From contig CACHJZ010000001.1 of NCBI GenBank assembly GCA_902580275.1, positions 124,001 through 188,000 of the forward strand: a DNA stretch of 64,000 nt, in the 5' to 3' direction. The notes below the pieces were generated by a model. The model ran no database searches, was not told the origin of the DNA, and saw nothing but the letters and a program-made list of their open reading frames with translations. Each line of letters begins with the position of its first letter. The first letter of the stretch is position 1. A program made the translations under genes and the position numbers. The stretch is from an uncultured Pelagibacteraceae bacterium (GTDB lineage Bacteria > Pseudomonadota > Alphaproteobacteria > Pelagibacterales > Pelagibacteraceae). Below are positions 1-9,299 of the stretch, one piece after another.

Positions 1-1734
1 CCATCTCCATAAAACTTCCTTACATCCGCCGCCAGCTGGTACTACTCCAACTCCAGTTTCGACTAGTCCCATTACTATATTTGTATGTGAAACTACAAAA
101 TTAGATTGAATTGCTACCTCTTCTCCTCCACCTAAAACTAAACCAGATGGAGCAGATATTACTGGATATTTAGAATACTTTAAATGCTTACAAGTTTGCT
201 GAAAATATTTTATAAACTTTTCTATAGATTTAAAGTCTCCTTTTTCCACAAATTCCATTGTGTATTTTAAATTAACTCCTGCTGAAAATTGCATGCTCTC
301 ATTAATTATAATTAAAGGTTTATCAGTAGCGTTTTTTAATGCATCCATTGAGTCATAATCTAAAGCACAAGCTTTAGTGGTAAATTCAACAATATTGAAA
401 TCCTTAAATCTAAATATATCAGCCGATTTGTTTTTATCGATTTTAATTGCTTTTGGTTTAATTTTACCCAGAGTTTCAATATCTGTATAAAGCTGTCTTT
501 GACCATAAAAATTTTCGTCTTTTGTTTTTGATAAATCTTCTAGGAAAGAGTTTCCTTTAACATCTCCTACTCTATCAAAAAAGTTTTTAACCCCAATCGA
601 TTTTAACATTTCAAATGGTCCCATTGACCAGTTAAAACCAAGCCTCATAGCTTCATCGATATCATTAAATTTATCTGTAATACCAGGAACTAAAGAAGAT
701 GAGTATTTTATGATTTGTGAAATTACTGACCAGGCATACTCACCAAATTTATCTTTCCTGTTTATTAACAAATTTAAATCTACTTTTTCTATTCCTAATT
801 CAATTTTTTTAGATGTTGAGTATTCTCCTGTTTGCAAATTTATAGCCTCTAATATTTTTTTATTTTCTTGTTTGTTCATTCTATAGAAACCACCTTTGCC
901 TTTTCTCCCAGTGTATCCATCTTTAATTAGTTTTGTGATTAATGGAATTTCTTTTGCAACTTTCTGAAATGGATCATTTTCAGGTAATTCCTTTATAAAA
1001 CTTTTTAAAACGTCCGACATTAAATCAATACCAATTAAATCATAAAGTCCAAATACACCTGTTTTTGGAATACCCATCGGTCTACCGAAAATTGCATCTG
1101 CTTCCTCAATAGATAAATTCATTTTAAATGCTTCTGTCATTGCTACTTGCATAGCAAATACACCAATTCTATTTCCCAAAAATCCAGGTGTGTCGTTACA
1201 AATAATAGCTCCTTTACCAAGCTCATGTTCACAAAACTTTTTGAGATAATTTATTTTTTCTAAATCCGAACTTTTACTTTTAACAATCTCTAAGAGACCC
1301 ATGTATCTCACAGGATTAAAAAAATGTGTAATACAAAAGTCTTTTTTATCTTCTTCGGATAATTTTTCAGATAAAACGCTAATGGGTATAGAGGATGTAT
1401 TTGAGGATACGATGGTATTTTTTTTTCTTGTATCAAATATTTTTTTATAAATATTGTGTTTAATATCAATTCTTTCTACAACAGCCTCGACAATCCAGTC
1501 TGCATCGGCCACTTCTTTAAAATCATCATTAATATTTCCAACATTGATACCATCAATTTTTGATTTATCAATTAGCAGGGGTGGTCTTGATTTTTGAATT
1601 CTTTCTTTTGCTTTTTGACTGATTTCTGTTGTCAGATCTAATAAGGTAACAGGAACATTGGCATTACAAAGATGTGCAGCGATACCACTTCCCATCGTTC
1701 CAGAGCCAATAACAACAACTTTATTTATTTTCAT
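1..1734 (-). CDS. 3-hydroxyacyl-CoA dehydrogenase / enoyl-CoA hydratase (partial, C-terminus outside window)
   Basis: 578 residues are visible, reading from the ATG at 1734 to the window edge with no stop, so the C-terminus is missing. The N-terminus has the NAD-binding fingerprint VVIGSGTMGSGIAAHLC (about residues 6-22). It is followed by the 3-hydroxyacyl-CoA dehydrogenase middle domain (NTSSIPIS, FNPVRYMGLLEIV, NDTPGFLGNRIG) and a second dehydrogenase C-terminal domain. From about residue 480 an enoyl-CoA hydratase/crotonase segment begins, with an oxyanion-hole region and APSGLVLGGGEEVAI. This domain order (dehydrogenase first, crotonase last) is the reverse of FadB/FadJ and is found in a separate bacterial dehydrogenase-hydratase family. 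Expected role: beta-oxidation, oxidation of 3-hydroxyacyl-CoA. It lies 50 bp downstream of the ABC ATPase on the same strand. Confidence 0.88.
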   Translation of the reverse strand, partial: MKINKVVVIGSGTMGSGIAAHLCNANVPVTLLDLTTEISQKAKERIQKSRPPLLIDKSKIDGINVGNINDDFKEVADADWIVEAVVERIDIKHNIYKKIFDTRKKNTIVSSNTSSIPISVLSEKLSEEDKKDFCITHFFNPVRYMGLLEIVKSKSSDLEKINYLKKFCEHELGKGAIICNDTPGFLGNRIGVFAMQVAMTEAFKMNLSIEEADAIFGRPMGIPKTGVFGLYDLIGIDLMSDVLKSFIKELPENDPFQKVAKEIPLITKLIKDGYTGRKGKGGFYRMNKQENKKILEAINLQTGEYSTSKKIELGIEKVDLNLLINRKDKFGEYAWSVISQIIKYSSSLVPGITDKFNDIDEAMRLGFNWSMGPFEMLKSIGVKNFFDRVGDVKGNSFLEDLSKTKDENFYGQRQLYTDIETLGKIKPKAIKIDKNKSADIFRFKDFNIVEFTTKACALDYDSMDALKNATDKPLIIINESMQFSAGVNLKYTMEFVEKGDFKSIEKFIKYFQQTCKHLKYSKYPVISAPSGLVLGGGEEVAIQSNFVVSHTNIVMGLVETGVGVVPAGGGCKEVLWRW

Positions 1735-1784
1735 GTGTCAATTTTATATTAAATTTAATTGTTTCATGAAATAAAAAAATTGTA

Positions 1785-3818
1785 TCAATTTGACATTTGC
1801 TGATTTTTTAAATCATTAATTTTTATATGGCACCGGATTGCATTTCCATTTTCATCTATTTGCCATGGTGGAACATCTGTTTTACAAATTTGACCTAATA
1901 ATCTTGGACATCTTCCTTGGAATGAGCATCCTTTTTCGGGTGGCTTTTCTTCTACAATGTCTTCTGCGACTAATTTCGGTTTAATATCTGGGTCTGGTTC
2001 TAACACTGCTCCTAGAAGGACCTCGGTATAAGGGTGAGACGGAAATTTATATACGTTTTCAGATGGACCAATTTCACACAATCTTCCCTGATACAAAACT
2101 GCAACCCGGTCACTTATTGCTTTTACAACTGCAAGATCATGTGAGACAAAAATATATGTAGTGCCAAAATCCACTTTCAATTCCTGAAGTAAATTTAAGA
2201 CTGCTGCTTGAACAGAAACATCAAGCGCTGAGGTTACCTCATCACATAGAATTATATCTGGTTTTGCAGCAAAAGCTCTTGCTACTGCTACTCTTTGCTT
2301 TTCACCTCCTGACAATTGTCGTGGATACCTTGTAAGATAAAACTCACCTAATCTTACTTTTTTTAAAACTTCTATAATTTTTTGTTTAAGTTCATTTCCA
2401 CTAAGACCAAAATATAGTTTAAGAGGTTGTGATACAATTTCCTCAACTGTGTGATTAGGATTTAATGATTCATCAGGATTTTGAAAAATCAATTGTATTG
2501 CTCTTAGGTAATTTGCATCTCTTTTTTTTAAATCATTTGATAAAATTTTATTTTTATCAAATTTAATTATCCCATCTTTTGCTTTGATAAGTCCTGCGAT
2601 AGATTTAAGAATAGTTGACTTTCCACTCCCGGACTCACCCACAAGTGCCAAGGTTTCACCTTTATCAATTTTTATATTTATGTCTTTAACTGTTGGGTTT
2701 GTGTCATCAATTTTATTTAGTAATTGTTCTATGAATTTTTGTTTTGCATAACTAATTGAAACAGACGATATATCTAAAATTTCATTTTTAGTTAATTTTC
2801 GTAATACTTTTTTTGAAGATTTTGTATCCTCGTCCTTTTTTTTATGAAGTTTTTTGTGGTTAAAACATCTAACACTTGTATTTAACTCACTAACAAATTC
2901 TAACTCTGGCGAGTTTATTTTACATTTATCTTCAGCAAACTCACATCTATCGTAAAAACTACATCCTTCTTTTATTGTTCCAGGTTGTGGCTGGCTACCT
3001 GACATTGAATTAGGAAGTCCAGATAAAGTTAATTTTGGTATAGATTTTAATAATCCATAAGTATAAGGATGAATTGGATTTTTTAATATAGTCCTTACCG
3101 GTCCATCTAAAACAATTTCACCAGAATACATTACAATTACTCTATCGCTTACCTGCGCTATAGCTCCTAAATCATGACTTACATAAACCATTGATGTACC
3201 TGTATCCTTTGCGATAAAGTTCAATAGCTCTAAAACGTGAGCCTGAGTTGTAACATCCAGCCCAGTAGTTGGCTCATCTAATAATAAAAGATCTGGGCTC
3301 CCAGCTAAAGCCATTGCAACTGCAACTCTTTGTTGTTGACCTCCAGAAAGTTCATGGGGATATCTTTTTGCAATTGTCTCTGGAGAAGGTAACCTAACTT
3401 TATTTAATAACTCCGAAATTTTTACATCTCTATCTTCCTTTTGAAAATTTGTATGTAATCTTAATGCTTCGTCAATTTGATAACCAATTTTTAAATTTGG
3501 TGTTAAAGACTGCCCAGCATTCTGAGGTATCATTGCTATTTTTCTTCCTCGAATATTTTCTAATTCTCTGTTTTTCATTTTTAAAATATCATTAGACTGA
3601 TAAATACATTCTCCAGAGATTGTAAATAAACCATGCTTAACATATCCCATCATTGCTAATGCGAGAGTACTTTTTCCTGAACCAGACTCTCCTACTATAC
3701 CAACTGTTTCACCTTTATTAATTGTGGTACTAATATTTTTTAAAATTGAAATTTGTTCCCCTTTTTTACTGGTAAAACCAATAGATAAATTTTTTATTTC
3801 TTGAACAACTTGTTGCAT
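1785..3818 (-). CDS. Peptide-type ABC transporter, fused double ATP-binding protein (DppD-DppF type)
   Basis: About 677 aa with two complete ABC ATPase domains. Domain 1 has Walker A GESGSGKST (about residue 45) and signature LSGGQQQRVAVAMALAG. Domain 2 has GESGSGKST near residue 395 and signature LSGGEKQRVAVARAFAA. Each domain ends in the oligopeptide/dipeptide transporter C-terminal region with a cysteine patch (GCSFYDRC, GCSFQGRC). The protein energises the importer formed with the three upstream genes. I chose the ATG at 3818 rather than 3848, because 3818 lies one base after the stop of the permease gene while 3848 would overlap it by 29 bp. Substrate is unknown: peptides, nickel, opines and glycosides are all used by this family. 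Confidence 0.9.
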   Translation of the reverse strand: MQQVVQEIKNLSIGFTSKKGEQISILKNISTTINKGETVGIVGESGSGKSTLALAMMGYVKHGLFTISGECIYQSNDILKMKNRELENIRGRKIAMIPQNAGQSLTPNLKIGYQIDEALRLHTNFQKEDRDVKISELLNKVRLPSPETIAKRYPHELSGGQQQRVAVAMALAGSPDLLLLDEPTTGLDVTTQAHVLELLNFIAKDTGTSMVYVSHDLGAIAQVSDRVIVMYSGEIVLDGPVRTILKNPIHPYTYGLLKSIPKLTLSGLPNSMSGSQPQPGTIKEGCSFYDRCEFAEDKCKINSPELEFVSELNTSVRCFNHKKLHKKKDEDTKSSKKVLRKLTKNEILDISSVSISYAKQKFIEQLLNKIDDTNPTVKDINIKIDKGETLALVGESGSGKSTILKSIAGLIKAKDGIIKFDKNKILSNDLKKRDANYLRAIQLIFQNPDESLNPNHTVEEIVSQPLKLYFGLSGNELKQKIIEVLKKVRLGEFYLTRYPRQLSGGEKQRVAVARAFAAKPDIILCDEVTSALDVSVQAAVLNLLQELKVDFGTTYIFVSHDLAVVKAISDRVAVLYQGRLCEIGPSENVYKFPSHPYTEVLLGAVLEPDPDIKPKLVAEDIVEEKPPEKGCSFQGRCPRLLGQICKTDVPPWQIDENGNAIRCHIKINDLKNQQMSN

Positions 3819-3819
3819 A

Positions 3820-4710
3820 TTAAACTGGTGCTTTTGTAGACCTATCAATACCTAATGCTTTTGCAAAAGCATCTGCAGTTAGATTTATACCTATTATAAG
3901 TGAACTTAATCCAAATATTGGTGCAAGTACTGCCCAATACGCAAAAGACATCAAGCCTCTTGCATTAGATATCATCAATCCCCAATCTGGAGTTGGAGGG
4001 CTCACACCAAAACCTAGGAAGGATAATGAACTAAAACCAAGTAACATCCATGACCATCTCATTGCACCCTCAACCATAATTGCATCTCTTACATTGGGTA
4101 ATATTTCATTCCAAATAATTGAAAAATTACCATGACCTCTAGCTCTTGCTGAAACAATAAAGTCTTTTGCTATTACATCATGTGTTGCTGCTCTTGCTAC
4201 TCTTACAATTCCTTTTCCATAAAAAAAGCCTAAAGCTGGTATCAAAACAATTGTTGATGTACCTAAAAGTGAAACTATTAAAAGCATCGCAAGTATCCAG
4301 GGAATAGAGAGAAAAGCATCAATTATTCTCATCACTACGTCATCTATCTTTCCACCAACCAATCCACAAAAAATTCCTAGCGCACCTCCCCATAGCAAAG
4401 CAATTAAAGATCCAAAAAAAGTTACCGTTAGTGCAGTTCTGCCTCCAAGTATAGTTCTTGTAAAAACATCTCTTCCAAGACTATCTGTACCAAACCAATA
4501 CTCGGAAGAAGGTGCTTGTAACATTAAAGATGGATCAATAGCCTTGTAATCATGGGGTGCATATAGAGGACTTGTGATGGCTAGTGTGACATGAAAAACT
4601 AGAATTATTAAACCAATTAATCCAGACGGCCTTGAGGCCATAGTTGAAATAATTTCTACTATTTTAGAAAATGTGCTTTTAGGTTTTTCTTGTTTAATAA
4701 CTAAAGTCAT
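3820..4710 (-). CDS. Peptide-type ABC transporter permease (DppC-like)
   Basis: 296-aa inner-membrane permease. It has a cytoplasmic start, TM1 near residues 33-55, then five more hydrophobic helices. The EAA loop that docks the ATPase is visible as ARARGHGNFSIIWNEILPNV (about residues 188-207). The N-terminal motif FGTDSLGRDVFTRTILGGR is typical of DppC/OppC. It overlaps the DppB-like gene by 4 bp (ATGA), which indicates translational coupling. It should pair with that permease to form the channel. Confidence 0.9.
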   Translation of the reverse strand: MTLVIKQEKPKSTFSKIVEIISTMASRPSGLIGLIILVFHVTLAITSPLYAPHDYKAIDPSLMLQAPSSEYWFGTDSLGRDVFTRTILGGRTALTVTFFGSLIALLWGGALGIFCGLVGGKIDDVVMRIIDAFLSIPWILAMLLIVSLLGTSTIVLIPALGFFYGKGIVRVARAATHDVIAKDFIVSARARGHGNFSIIWNEILPNVRDAIMVEGAMRWSWMLLGFSSLSFLGFGVSPPTPDWGLMISNARGLMSFAYWAVLAPIFGLSSLIIGINLTADAFAKALGIDRSTKAPV

Positions 4711-5663
4711 TTTTTAATTTGTAAGGATTTTAATCTTGGATTTAACATTAAAGTCAATAAATCTGCGATGAGATTTATTATTACATAAATTGAAGCTAAA
4801 ATAATTGCTAAAGCCTGAACAACAGGCAAATCTCTATTTGAAATAGACTCTATTACCAATCTACCTAATCCGGGGTAATTAAATACTACTTCTGTAACAA
4901 CCACTCCACCTAATAACCACGCAATAGTAAGCGCAACTACATTTATTGCTGGCAATAAAGCGTTTGGTAAAACATGTTTAAACACCATTTTCCAGTAAGG
5001 AACACCCTTTAGAATTGCCATTTGAACATAGTCCGATGCCATAACTTGAATAACACTTGACCTGACCATTCTTGCCATATGGGCGGTCATAATCATTGAT
5101 ATTGCAATAACAGGCAGAATTATATTTGGTAAAAGCTCAGATACAGACGCTCCTGTTGGAACAATTACTATTCCTGGAAGCCACTCCAGCCAAATTGCAA
5201 CAATTAATATTAATAAAGTAGCACTGATGAATTCTGGAATCGTCATAGAAAAAATAGTGAATGTTGAAATTATAATATCTGGCATTTTATCTCTCCATAA
5301 TGCAGTGATTATTCCTAATAGTAAGGCAATTGGAATTCCAATCAAAATAGATGCAGAAGCAAGTACTAAAGAATTTTTTACTCTCGGACCAAGGACATCA
5401 TTGATTTTCATTTCACCACTTAATGAATAACCAAAGTCACCTTGTATTACTCCTATAGCCCAACTAACATATCTCTCATATGCAGGTATATCTAACCCCA
5501 GCCTTTTGTAGCATGCTTCAAGTGCAGCACCATAAGCCTCCCGCTCTAGATAAGTTGTGCAAGCATCACCCGGTAAAACTTCAACTCCAACGAAAGTGAT
5601 CAAAGATACAATAAATAGGGTAATTAACCCAAGAAGAATTCTTTTTAGAACTAAAATTAACAT
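4707..5663 (-). CDS. Peptide-type ABC transporter permease (DppB-like)
   Basis: 318-aa inner-membrane permease. TM1 is at residues 6-28, followed by a periplasmic segment with GDFGYSLSG, then five more helices. The EAA-type loop is MAILKGVPYWKMVFKHVLPNA. The C-terminus has the DppB-type VVVTEVVFNYPGLGRL. The extracytoplasmic segment after TM1 carries two cysteines (around DACTTYLE and EACYKRLG), a variation I cannot interpret. It is the first permease of the operon, separated from the binding-protein gene by 94 bp that hold a hairpin. Confidence 0.9.
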   Translation of the reverse strand: MLILVLKRILLGLITLFIVSLITFVGVEVLPGDACTTYLEREAYGAALEACYKRLGLDIPAYERYVSWAIGVIQGDFGYSLSGEMKINDVLGPRVKNSLVLASASILIGIPIALLLGIITALWRDKMPDIIISTFTIFSMTIPEFISATLLILIVAIWLEWLPGIVIVPTGASVSELLPNIILPVIAISMIMTAHMARMVRSSVIQVMASDYVQMAILKGVPYWKMVFKHVLPNALLPAINVVALTIAWLLGGVVVTEVVFNYPGLGRLVIESISNRDLPVVQALAIILASIYVIINLIADLLTLMLNPRLKSLQIKK

Positions 5664-5714
5664 AATAAAATTGTAAAGCTTCTGTTAAACAATATTTATA
5701 TTAAATGAAAAGGA

Positions 5715-5744
5715 TTTTACAGGCCTAATTAAAGGCCTGTAAAA
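5715..5744 (-). terminator. Hairpin between binding-protein and permease genes (attenuator/RNA-stabilising)
   Basis: Perfect 12-bp inverted repeat TTTTACAGGCCT / AGGCCTGTAAAA with a 6-nt loop, 14 bp after the stop of the solute-binding-protein gene. On the minus-strand transcript it lies between the binding protein and its permeases. Such a hairpin could protect or partially terminate the message so that the binding protein is made in excess. No long U-tract follows, so 3' protection is as likely as termination. Confidence 0.65.
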
Positions 5745-5757
5745 AAAGATTTTTGTA

Positions 5758-7248
5758 TTAATCTGTTACTTTAAGCTTATGCCAACGTACAGAAAAAACC
5801 TCTACATCATCTAAATTTTTAACTCTTGATGAAGTAATGACTAGTTTTGATACGTGATATGGAATCATCGTACCAGACTCTTCCCATAAAGTTTTTTGTG
5901 CATTTTGATAAGCTTTTTTTCGTTTACTAAAATTAAGTTCACCTCTTGCATCGGAAAGATTTTTATCAAATGCTGCATTTTTAAAGAATGATTCATTCCA
6001 TTTTGCACCACTATGATACGCTTCATGCAGAATACTATCTGCAGGTCTTTCATTCCAACGAGTCATTGCAACTGGCTTTTTCATCCATGTTTCTTTCCAA
6101 TAACTTTTTGAAGGTGTCATTTTAACTTCAGCTTTAATACCAGCTTTAGCTAATTGTTGTTGTAACACTTCACCAATCGTTGGCCAAGTAGGTTCTTTAG
6201 TAGAAACGTGAATTACCATATCAAACCCGTCTGGGTATCCTGCTTCATTAAGAAGTTTTTTCGCTTTCTTAATGTCTTGAGGACACTTCATTTTTAAACG
6301 ATATTGATCTGATGGTGCAACTGGTGTATCGCAAGATACTGTGGCTGCTCCACCCATTACTAAATCAACAAGCTCTTGTCTATCGACTGCAAGTCTAACA
6401 GCTTTTCTAACTTTTGGATCATCAAAAGGTGCAGTATCTGTTCTCATTACCATACCTCTCCAATTTCCTGTTGGTACTACTGAAACATTAAACTTTTTAT
6501 TACCATCAAATATTTTCTTTTGGCTAAATGGTACATATCTGTTCATATCAATTTGACCAGTTAATAAAGCTTGTACTCTTGCTTCACCATCAGGTATTGC
6601 GATAACATGTACTTCCGCAACTCCTGGCGCACCTTCCCAATAATCTGGGTTTGCTTTAAGCACAGTCGTTCCCTCTGGATCAAATGTTGCTACCTTAAAG
6701 GGTCCAGTTCCAATACCAGTTTGACCGATAGTATCTCCAGAACCTGAAGGTATCATTCTTAATCTATAATCAGTTAATAATAATGGAAAATCTGCAAATG
6801 AAGTATTTAATTTCATTTTTACGGTATGTGAATCTATTACTTCAATATCCGTAACAGAGCTCATACTTTTTTTCGCAGGTGATCCAATATCAGGATCTTT
6901 AACACGCATTAATGAATATTTAACATCTTCGGCATCAAAGTCTGAACCATCATGAAATTTTATTCCCTTACGGAGATTAAAAGTCCACTCGTTCGCTTCT
7001 GAATTTGCTGACCATTTTGTTGCTAATGATGCTGTGACTTTGCCTTTTAAATTTTTTCTTACTAAACGGTTTTGAGTCATTATAACTACTTGAAATAAAC
7101 GCCCTTTAGTAATTGCATCAAGGTTTGTATCTTTTCCAAAACCAAGATCATGCGATAATTTAAAGACACCGCTTGATGCATTCGCTAATGAAAAAGACAA
7201 CATTAAAGATATCAATGAAAATGATATCACTTTATATATTTGTTTCAT
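5758..7248 (-). CDS. Extracellular solute-binding protein, family 5 (peptide-type ABC importer)
   Basis: About 496 aa. A signal peptide is visible (MKQIYKVISFSLISLMLSFS, cleavage probably after LANA). Family-5 features are WTFNLRKGIKFHDGSDFDAEDV (seen in two parts), TGPFKVATFDPEGTTVLKAN and the later DPKVRKAVRLAVDRQELV. The protein captures substrate in the periplasm for the downstream permeases. The start at 7248 is preferred over 7284: an AGAGGGG ribosome site lies about 7 nt upstream, and the signal peptide then begins properly with MKQ. The adjacent divergent operon has demethylase and peptidase genes, so the cargo may be a peptide or a methylated osmolyte. That is inference. Confidence 0.92.
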   Translation of the reverse strand: MKQIYKVISFSLISLMLSFSLANASSGVFKLSHDLGFGKDTNLDAITKGRLFQVVIMTQNRLVRKNLKGKVTASLATKWSANSEANEWTFNLRKGIKFHDGSDFDAEDVKYSLMRVKDPDIGSPAKKSMSSVTDIEVIDSHTVKMKLNTSFADFPLLLTDYRLRMIPSGSGDTIGQTGIGTGPFKVATFDPEGTTVLKANPDYWEGAPGVAEVHVIAIPDGEARVQALLTGQIDMNRYVPFSQKKIFDGNKKFNVSVVPTGNWRGMVMRTDTAPFDDPKVRKAVRLAVDRQELVDLVMGGAATVSCDTPVAPSDQYRLKMKCPQDIKKAKKLLNEAGYPDGFDMVIHVSTKEPTWPTIGEVLQQQLAKAGIKAEVKMTPSKSYWKETWMKKPVAMTRWNERPADSILHEAYHSGAKWNESFFKNAAFDKNLSDARGELNFSKRKKAYQNAQKTLWEESGTMIPYHVSKLVITSSRVKNLDDVEVFSVRWHKLKVTD

Positions 7249-7300
7249 AAAATTGCCCCTCTTTTTAAAGCATAAAGTTAACAATTCATTTGTTTGATAT

Positions 7301-7320
7301 CAATAAAGAAAACTTTATTG
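7301..7320. promoter_or_regulatory. Inverted repeat in the divergent intergenic region (possible operator)
   Basis: Perfect CAATAAAG-AAAA-CTTTATTG repeat: 8-bp arms and a 4-bp spacer. It sits between the start of the minus-strand binding-protein gene (7248) and the start of the plus-strand GcvT-like gene (7365). The position suits a regulator acting on both promoters. Chance occurrence in AT-rich DNA is possible. Confidence 0.35.
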
Positions 7321-7364
7321 TTTTATTGGCATTTGTTGTTTAATAATCATCGTTATTAAATTAT

Positions 7365-8591
7365 ATGCACGATATCCTAAAAAACGTAAGGTTTTCAATA
7401 AAGCCAACTAAACTGAATGGTGAAAATAAAGTAGAGTTAGCTAGAACTCTCCCTATTCATCCTCTTACCTATCAAGAACTGCCTTACGACCCTGAGTATT
7501 CACATTATGCTGGGCGACTTACTACAGAAAAATTATCAAATGCAACTCCTGATCAAATGTATTGGAAAACAAGAAAAGAAATAATTTTAAGACACACGGG
7601 AGAATATCCTTATGAAATATCAGGTCCTGACTCTTTGAAATTTTTAGAAAAAATTTTCCCTAGAAATATTTCAAAAATAAAAGTTGGTAGATGTTCTTAT
7701 CAGTTTGCTTGTTACCATGATGGTGGGATGATAACTGATGGAATATTATTAAGATTAGAAGAAAATAAATTTTGGTTTGCTCAAGCTGATGGAGACCTTT
7801 TTTCATGGTACAAAGCGAATGCCGAAGGTTACAATGTAAAAATATCTGATCCAAATGTTTGGATAAGTCAAATACAAGGTCCCAAATCAATGGAGTTGTT
7901 ATCAAAATTAATAAAAGAAGACATTGCAGAAAAATGGAACTATTTTGATTGCAAAGAAGTAACAATATTAAGTGAAAAGATTATAATAAGCAGGACTGGA
8001 TTTACAAACGAACTTGGATGGGAGATTTACTTTAGACCTGAAAATAACGCTGAGAAAATTGGTGATTTAATTCTATCTGAAGGAAAAAAGATGGGCATGA
8101 TTTTAACAGCTACACCATCTTTTAGAGGAAGAAGAATAGAGGCAGGTCTTCTTTCAGCAGGACAAGACTTTGACAAGAATACAAATCCTTTTTCTGTTGG
8201 ACTTGGTAAATTTGTTGATTTAGATAAAAAAGATTTTATTGGAAAAAAAGCTTTATCGAATGTTGAAAAAAAATGTAGAACATGGGGCCTTAGAGTTAAA
8301 GAAAGTGTGGCTCTAAAAGGTGAAAATATTTTTTCTAATAACAAAGTAATTGGAAGAGTTACATCAAGCACATGGTCACCATTTCAAGTTTGTGGGGTTG
8401 CAATTATACATTTAAATAATGATCAATTTGGACCTAGCTCAGTAATAGATGTGAAGTGTTCAGATGGAAAAATTTATAAAGGTGAAATTTGCAGTCTACC
8501 AATGTACGATGAAAAAAATGAAATAGTTCGAGGCTTAATAGAAAATATACCAACTAAGCCAGAACCTTGGCCAGGAATTCAAACAAAATAG
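7365..8591 (+). CDS. GcvT-family aminomethyltransferase-like protein
   Basis: 408 aa with the GcvT/DmdA fold: an N-terminal segment with ISGPDSLKFLEKIFP, then GRCSYQFACYHDGGMITDG (about residues 107-125), IQGPKSMELLSKL, a FTNELGWEIYF segment, and a C-terminal barrel containing GKKAL and GRVTSSTWSP. Family members transfer one-carbon groups from amines, sulfonium compounds or glycine derivatives to tetrahydrofolate. It is not a standard glycine-cleavage T protein, since no gcvH or gcvP is nearby. It opens a seven-gene plus-strand operon that also contains a second member of this fold (12537-13700). Substrate is unknown. A DMSP, dimethylglycine or sarcosine-like compound would suit the fold. 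Confidence 0.8.
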   Translation: MHDILKNVRFSIKPTKLNGENKVELARTLPIHPLTYQELPYDPEYSHYAGRLTTEKLSNATPDQMYWKTRKEIILRHTGEYPYEISGPDSLKFLEKIFPRNISKIKVGRCSYQFACYHDGGMITDGILLRLEENKFWFAQADGDLFSWYKANAEGYNVKISDPNVWISQIQGPKSMELLSKLIKEDIAEKWNYFDCKEVTILSEKIIISRTGFTNELGWEIYFRPENNAEKIGDLILSEGKKMGMILTATPSFRGRRIEAGLLSAGQDFDKNTNPFSVGLGKFVDLDKKDFIGKKALSNVEKKCRTWGLRVKESVALKGENIFSNNKVIGRVTSSTWSPFQVCGVAIIHLNNDQFGPSSVIDVKCSDGKIYKGEICSLPMYDEKNEIVRGLIENIPTKPEPWPGIQTK

Positions 8592-8600
8592 TTTCTTTAA

Positions 8601-9299
8601 ATGGATATTGTTGATAAAAAAATTATATCTATAGGCGGTGGCGGATTCACACACCAAACTGACAAATTTTTAGATGAATTTATAATTAATCAAATAATCG
8701 ATAAAAAAATTAAATTTGGATTTTTACCTACAGCAAGCAAAGATAATTTGAATAAAATTAATTTATATTATGAAGAATTAAAAAAATATAATCTTGAACT
8801 TTCTCATTTTGAACTTTGTTCAAATGTAAAAGGTTTCTCAAATTGGATAATGGATCAAGATATAATTTATGTTGGAGGAGGAAATACCAACTTCATGCTA
8901 GATTTGTGGCAGGCAAATAAATTGTATAAATATTTTGAAAAAGCTTATAACTCAGGAATTATTTTATCAGGTGTTAGCGCTGGTGCTGTTTGTTGGTTTG
9001 AATGGATATTTACAGATTCTCTAGGAGATGGATATAAACCCCTTAGAGGAATGAATTTTATATCAGGAAGTTGTACACCTCATGCGGCTGAAAAAAATAG
9101 AATTTATGAATTTGAATTAAGTATTAAGAATAAAAAAATACCTTCTGGTATAGCTATCGATGATGGTGTTGCTGTTCTATTCATAAACGGTAAACCAACT
9201 TCTGTTTGTTCTTCAAACAAAAATAGAAATGCATATTTTATTGATGATAATAATAATAGAATTGTATTAAATGATCATATAAAAAAAACGAATGAGTAA
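8601..9299 (+). CDS. Peptidase S51 family protein (PepE / cyanophycinase-like)
   Basis: 232 aa. The nucleophile elbow GVSAGAVCWFEWIFTDS (about residues 123-139) carries the serine expected of S51 enzymes. The upstream IYVGGGNTNFML and downstream SCTPHA match the alpha-aspartyl dipeptidase layout. Family members are cytoplasmic and hydrolyse Asp-X dipeptides or related isopeptide bonds. It begins 9 bp after the GcvT-like gene, and its stop overlaps the start of the next gene by 8 bp, so it is operonic. In this operon it may release an amino acid or deacylate an amide substrate (inference). Confidence 0.82.
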   Translation: MDIVDKKIISIGGGGFTHQTDKFLDEFIINQIIDKKIKFGFLPTASKDNLNKINLYYEELKKYNLELSHFELCSNVKGFSNWIMDQDIIYVGGGNTNFMLDLWQANKLYKYFEKAYNSGIILSGVSAGAVCWFEWIFTDSLGDGYKPLRGMNFISGSCTPHAAEKNRIYEFELSIKNKKIPSGIAIDDGVAVLFINGKPTSVCSSNKNRNAYFIDDNNNRIVLNDHIKKTNE